A stretch of DNA of 64,000 nt from Chelydra serpentina (Eukaryota; Chordata; Testudines; Chelydridae): contig JBAIAC010000026.1 of the NCBI GenBank assembly GCA_037349315.1, positions 25,883,501 through 25,947,500 of the forward strand. The letters are read 5' to 3'. A program made the translations under genes and the position numbers. Position 1 is the first letter of the stretch; each line of letters begins with the position of its first letter. The notes beneath the pieces are model-generated. The model was not told where the DNA came from, did no database searches, and saw nothing but the letters and a program-made list of their open reading frames with translations. Shown here one piece after another: positions 59,746 to 64,000 of the stretch.

Positions 59746-60784
59746 CAATGTGAATAATGATCCTGGGCTTCCCAGAAACGAACCCTTCCCCAAATCTACC
59801 TAACTAGTTTCTTTTACTTAAAGCTAGGAGAAAAAATTCTGAAAAACAAATATACCTTAGACCAATCATAAGTATCTGAAAGTACATTATTGAGGCAAAG
59901 AAAACTGAATCTTATTAACAGGATTAACTTCCTTATATGAACTAGAAACACCCATTAGAAATTTCTGTGACTGAATTAGTAATAAGGCCCTGAGAAATTG
60001 TTTAATTAAAAGCTTTTTTACTTTTATCAGCATATCATTTTTGCATCAGGATGACTTTGAGCATTAAGGTCTGTCATCATGAATAGTTCAGTTACAGTAT
60101 GTTTGTGATATAAAATCTGGTAAAGCAATCTATCCAAGTCTTTACATACCTGGAACTGGGGATGAGATTTATATTGTAAAGAAAACATTTATAAAGGGTA
60201 GAATAGAAGAAGAGGAAATTAATACTATAAACCTGTCATGAGGCATTTTAGTCAAAATGGAACCAAGGCAAAAATGAATGCTTTGTGATGGCAAAATGGA
60301 ATTTTATTGAGCGTTTTAGCCATGAAGCCTGCACACAGCCTTCAACTGCCAAATAATAAAAACAATTCAAGGCTTTCTTACAAATTCCTTTTAAGAAATT
60401 AATTCATTTTAAATTGATTTTTCTGGCTATAAACCCTGGAGGGCAAGGAGAACTAATTTTCTCGAGTTCCTCCTTGCATAGTTATATGCGTGAATTTCTG
60501 TGTGCATGCACGTGATGATGTCATGTAAAAGAACATCTTTAATAGGCTTCCAACACTGACCAACTGATTCCTCTCTATTCTTCACCCAACAATCAACCAA
60601 CTGGGTAAGCAGTCAGTCTTCATTGTTTGTGCAGCCTAATTCACAGTGCCAGTTGCAAAATTGTATTTAGTTGTGTTAAACCCTTTAAATATATACTTTA
60701 GTTCACTCCTTTAACATTTAAAGTCAATGTATTTCTTCCTTCTTTAAGTGGAACATTCTTTAAAATGCAATTAATAATAGATTA
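59746..60784. other. No gene seen
   Basis: AT-rich sequence without recognised features. Confidence 0.42.
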
Positions 60785-60840
60785 TGAGCCTGATACTCAG
60801 TGCCCACATGAGTAGTCCCAGGTACGGGGCTTCTTGTGAG
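60785..60840. repeat. Palindromic dispersed repeat fragment
   Basis: gagcctgatactcagtgcccacatgagtagtccc followed by ttcttgtgag. One arm and part of the centre only. Confidence 0.38.
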
Positions 60841-60856
60841 AGAATATAACAGGACA

Positions 60857-61040
60857 GAGGTACTGCTGCTGAATTAAACCACTGAACGAACAGTCTAGTC
60901 CCATATCCTCTCTCTGAGAGTGGTGATTACCAGATGCTTTAGAAGAAGGTGCAAGAAATCCTGTAGTGGACAAATATGGAATGAACTACCAATAGGGGAA
61001 ACTTTCTAACCCTGTAAGTTAGTGGTTGGCTATGCCCGGA
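60857..61040 (-). mobile_element. CR1-related LINE 3' fragment
   Basis: gtctagtcccatatcctctc, ccagatgctttagaagaagg and tgcaagaaatcctgtagtgg are the antisense 3' text of the CR1 subfamily also at 37.7 kb. Ends at gttagtggttggctatgccc. Confidence 0.65.
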
Positions 61041-61046
61041 ATTGTG

Positions 61047-61049
<3 letters not shown>

Positions 61050-61078
<29 letters not shown>
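61050..61078. repeat. (TG)n microsatellite
   Basis: Fourteen or so GT/TG units after gtggggtg. Confidence 0.93.
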
Positions 61079-61081
<3 letters not shown>

Positions 61082-61566
61082 GATGGGTGGGTGTATATAT
61101 GAATTTTAAATACTATCAATCTAAGTATTTTTGATTAAAAGCTAACAGCCTTGGTTTTATGCTTTGATGCATTCAAAGTGACAAAGTCATATGAATTTCC
61201 AATGCAGTACTAATACATATTTCAGAAAGCAAAGCTAACAGAGTTCCCTGATTGTTCCGTAGACTGATAGTACCAAGGCTGATGTATGTTTGGGTTTATG
61301 CACCTCTAACGCCTGACCAAGGTTATGACCACATTGAAAGTCATTTTTTTCTTAAGTTCTGTTGCCCAGCATCATAAGGTCCTGTCAGCAGGGAAACCAA
61401 ACTCTTTTTTTTTTTTTGTTGGAACGAGGTAGTTATCTGTTACACATTTATATTACACTATTAGGGGTAAATCCTGTCAGATCTAGTAGATCCAATACAA
61501 CTTTTTCTTCTAGAAAATATAAATTAGCAGTTTTTGGAAGCACTTTCTTTTTCCCTACCCTAGAAT
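61079..61566. other. No gene seen
   Basis: No recognised feature. A poly(T) run lies near 61405-61418. Confidence 0.42.
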
Positions 61567-62530
61567 GAATCATAGAATCATAGAATCTCAGGGTTGGAAG
61601 GGACCTCAGGAGGTCATCCAGTCCAACCCCCTGCTCGAAGCAGGACGAACTCCAACTAAATCATCCCAGCCAGGGCTTTGTCAAGCTTGACCTTAAAAAC
61701 CTCTAAGGAAGGAGATTCCACCACTTCCCTAGGTAACCCATTCCAGTGCTTCACCACCCTACTAGTGAAAAAGATTTTCCTAATATCCAACCTAAACCTC
61801 CCCCTCTGCAACTTGAGACCATTACTCCTTGTTCTGTCATCTTCTACCACTGAGAACAGTCTAGATCCATCCTCTTTGGAACCCCCTTTCAGGTAGTTGA
61901 AAGCAGCTATCAAATCCCCCCTCATTCTTCTCTTCTGCAGGCTAAACAATCCCAGTTCCCTCAGCCTCTCCTCATAAGTCATGTGCTCCAGCCCCCTAAT
62001 CATTTTTGTTGCCCTCCGCTGGACTCTTTCCAATTTATCCACATCCTTCTTGTAGTGTGGGGCCCAAAACTGGACACAGTACACCAAATGAGGCCTCACC
62101 AGTGCCGAATAGAGGGGAATAATCATGTCCCTCGATCTGCTGGAAATGCCCCTACTTATGCAGCCCAAGATGCCGTTAGCCTTCTTGGCAACAAGGGCAC
62201 ACTGTTGACTCATATTCAGCTTTTCGTCCACTGTAACCCCTAGGTCCTTTTCTGCAGAACCGCTGCCCAGCCATTCGGTCCCTAGTCTATAGCAGTGCAT
62301 GGGATTCTTCCGTCCTAAGTGCAGGACTCTGCACTTGTCCTTGTTGAACCTCATCATATTTCTTTTGGCCCAGTCCTCTAATTTGTCTAGGTCGGTCTGT
62401 ATCCTATCCCTACCCTCCAGCGTATCAACCACTCCTCCCAGTTTAGTGTCGTCTGCAAACTTGCTAAGGGTGCAGTCCACATCATCCTCCAGATCGTTGA
62501 TGAAGATATTGAACAAAACCGACCCCAATG
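61567..62530 (-). mobile_element. CR1 LINE 3' end with intact open frame
   Basis: The copy ends at the duplicated 3' repeat (atcatagaatcatagaatc at 61567-61585) and runs antisense up to 62530, where alignment stops at the start of the palm domain. A single 290-codon frame (62528-61656) spans the rest of ORF2 without a stop. The palm FADDTKLGG is close to the 5' break. 5'-truncated, so no longer able to move. Confidence 0.93.
61656..62528 (-). CDS. CR1 ORF2 C-terminal fragment, 290 codons open
   Basis: Contains [87 protein letters not shown] and [20 protein letters not shown]. That is CR1 reverse transcriptase from the catalytic palm to the C-terminus and stop. The N-terminal endonuclease and the first part of RT are missing, and no promoter or ribosome-entry feature is visible, so translation is unlikely. 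The lack of stops over 870 bp shows recent insertion or slow decay, unlike the copies at 6.4 and 30.3 kb. Confidence 0.88.
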   Translation of the reverse strand: MGSVLFNIFINDLEDDVDCTLSKFADDTKLGGVVDTLEGRDRIQTDLDKLEDWAKRNMMRFNKDKCRVLHLGRKNPMHCYRLGTEWLGSGSAEKDLGVTVDEKLNMSQQCALVAKKANGILGCISRGISSRSRDMIIPLYSALVRPHLVYCVQFWAPHYKKDVDKLERVQRRATKMIRGLEHMTYEERLRELGLFSLQKRRMRGDLIAAFNYLKGGSKEDGSRLFSVVEDDRTRSNGLKLQRGRFRLDIRKIFFTSRVVKHWNGLPREVVESPSLEVFKVKLDKALAGMI

Positions 62531-63364
62531 AAGCATTGACACACTTTTTAAAAGATATTGTCTCATTTGATTAACTTTACTGCCTACCATCGTGAGTGTC
62601 TGTGTTATCGTATATTTCTTAATGTTAAAACAATGAACGGAAAGTGAGTTAATTGCTTTATTTCAGATCTGCTCTGATCATTAGGGTAATGCTGCCCTTT
62701 CAAAGTTGTGTCATCTACTCAGCAGCAATGCAACATACTTTTTATGTGACATCAAGCATATTTAAATTTTGCCCATCCTATAGATTATCTTTTGGCCATC
62801 TATTTTAAAGGTTTTCTTTTTCATCAGTATTGTTTTATTGGCATATGCAGTGTTTGAAAATCTTTTGTCAACTACATCATTGCATAGAAGGATCTACATC
62901 TAAAAATATTTCTACATGAGTGCTCTCTCTTTGCATTTCTTTCCCATGAGATTTAATCCCTATTTGGGACTTGTGTCTAAATTTCATTGATGTTCAAAGG
63001 AAAAATGTGTGCATATCATGGGGAGAACTGAAAGCTTTGGCTCAACACTGCTTTTGGTTATATAGACACAACTGTCTGCAGAATTTGGCCCAATGTCTTG
63101 TTTATCTTCATCCAGAATATTGACTTTCCCTTTGATTTATCTAGCTTTCTTCATGCCATTAAATTCCTTCAGTTTACTTTGACTCTAATCTTACTTAATT
63201 AGTCCGTTTTTAGGGGCTATCCACACTACACGTACCAACAAGGCACAATCACCTTAATTGGTCACAAATAATATGATTCATTATATATCCCCATAGCAGC
63301 TTTTCTGATATTACAACCATGTTTGCATGTCCTCATGTGCCATGCTCCTTAACAATTTTTGTAT
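62531..63364. other. No gene seen
   Basis: No exon or bounded repeat recognised. Confidence 0.42.
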
Positions 63365-64000
63365 CAGTAGTAGGCATCCTTCAGTCTCAAGAGACCATGG
63401 GTATGCACCCTTGAGAGGTAAAGAATTTACTCAGCTGGTTTTATGGCTGCTGTGAGCCAAAGAGACCCACTTTAAAGAAACAATCTCTGCCACATCTGTC
63501 ACGTTTAAAGGTGATGTTTAGACCGTTTGGGCTCTGCCTTCTGTGAGCTGTTTTCTCCTCTGCTAAGCTGGACGACTTCCTCTCATAACTTCAGAGATCT
63601 TTGTTAAGCTCTTGTTTCCAAAGGCTGTGTTCTTGAGTGTGATCTTCCGATTTGTCCACATCCATGTCCATTTCTTTGAGGTCTCACTTGCACAGATCCT
63701 TGAAACACAATTTTGGGCGTCCTTTGGGTCTTTTTCCAGATGCCAATTCACCATAGAGGATGTCCTTTGGGATGTGCCATCATTCATCCGGCACACATGC
63801 CCAAGCCAGTGCAAGCATCTCTGTTTGAGGAGTGTTTGCATTCTGGGTATGCTGGCCCATTTGAGCACCTCCATTTTGGTGACTCTGTACCACCAGGAGA
63901 TTGCAAAGGTCCATGTCTCGTTCCCATACAAAAGTGTGCTGATAACACATGCACGATACACACAGATCTTTGTGCGTTCTGTCAGTTTGTTGTTTTGCCA
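63365..64000 (-). mobile_element. Non-LTR LINE 3' part, runs off window
   Basis: The 3' end near 63365 reads gtagtaggcatccttcagtc. The ORF2 C-terminus (63961-63563) gives YRACVISTLLYGNETWTFAI, MEVLKWASIPRMQTLLKQRC and LHWLGHVCRMNDG. These are the segments of the LINE type at 35.3-37.0 kb, in the same orientation. The 5' part lies beyond the window. Confidence 0.82.
63563..63961 (-). pseudogene. LINE ORF2 C-terminal fragment
   Basis: 132 codons open. After LGHVCRMNDG the reading departs from the family (no KD-LYGEL segment in frame), so a frameshift lies there. Internal fragment, no natural start. Confidence 0.8.

Noticed and set aside
1..64000. Host protein-coding exons, tRNA genes, CRISPR
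   Set aside because: None recognised. tRNA-like boxes belong to SINEs, and direct repeats are TSDs, LTRs or microsatellites.

Overview
The window looks like non-coding DNA from an amniote genome, most probably a turtle and less probably a crocodilian. It is AT-rich. I recognise no host exon, tRNA, rRNA, CRISPR array or bacterial-type operon. The call rests on the repeats: CR1 LINE 3' ends with the (ATTCTATG)n tail, MIR-type SINEs with a reptile-type tail, Penelope-like elements with a GIY-YIG domain, a Harbinger transposon with a transposase and a Myb-like gene, many short palindromic dispersed repeats, and an LTR of a type I recall from turtle genomes. Family assignments come from remembered family features, because no search was possible.

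Layout. 1-6.4 kb: unannotated sequence with a 13-bp hairpin and a 24-bp duplication. 6.4-8.0 kb: degraded CR1 (+) with a small MITE inside. 9-20 kb: SINEs, short CR1 pieces, palindromic repeats. 20.25-24.12 kb: a two-LTR Ty3/Gypsy element (-) with gag, protease, RT, RNase H and integrase remnants. 24.4-24.8 kb: an L2-like LINE end (+). 26-34 kb: microsatellite, SINEs, CR1 (+), palindromes. 35.3-37.0 kb: a second non-LTR LINE type (-), with a related fragment running off the window at 63.4-64 kb. 37.7 kb: another CR1 subfamily. 40.1 kb: Penelope 3' end. 41.2-45.6 kb: the Harbinger element. 49.4-51.4 kb: a Penelope insertion with a 14-bp target duplication, followed by a solo LTR with a 5-bp duplication. 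55.5-57.8 kb: Penelope 3' end next to a third LINE type (-), which two hAT MITEs entered at almost the same point. 61.6-62.5 kb: CR1 with a 290-codon open frame.

The most notable system is the Harbinger element. It has two convergent genes with poly(A) signals about 30 bp apart. The transposase is broken by a stop, a Tigger-like MITE and a catalytic-domain deletion. The Myb/SANT-like gene has a visible intron, and that intron holds an unexplained plus-strand ORF. The second point of interest is a hammerhead-ribozyme-like motif in the 3' regions of the Penelope-like copies. Nearly all protein-coding capacity here is mobile-element derived and mostly inactive.
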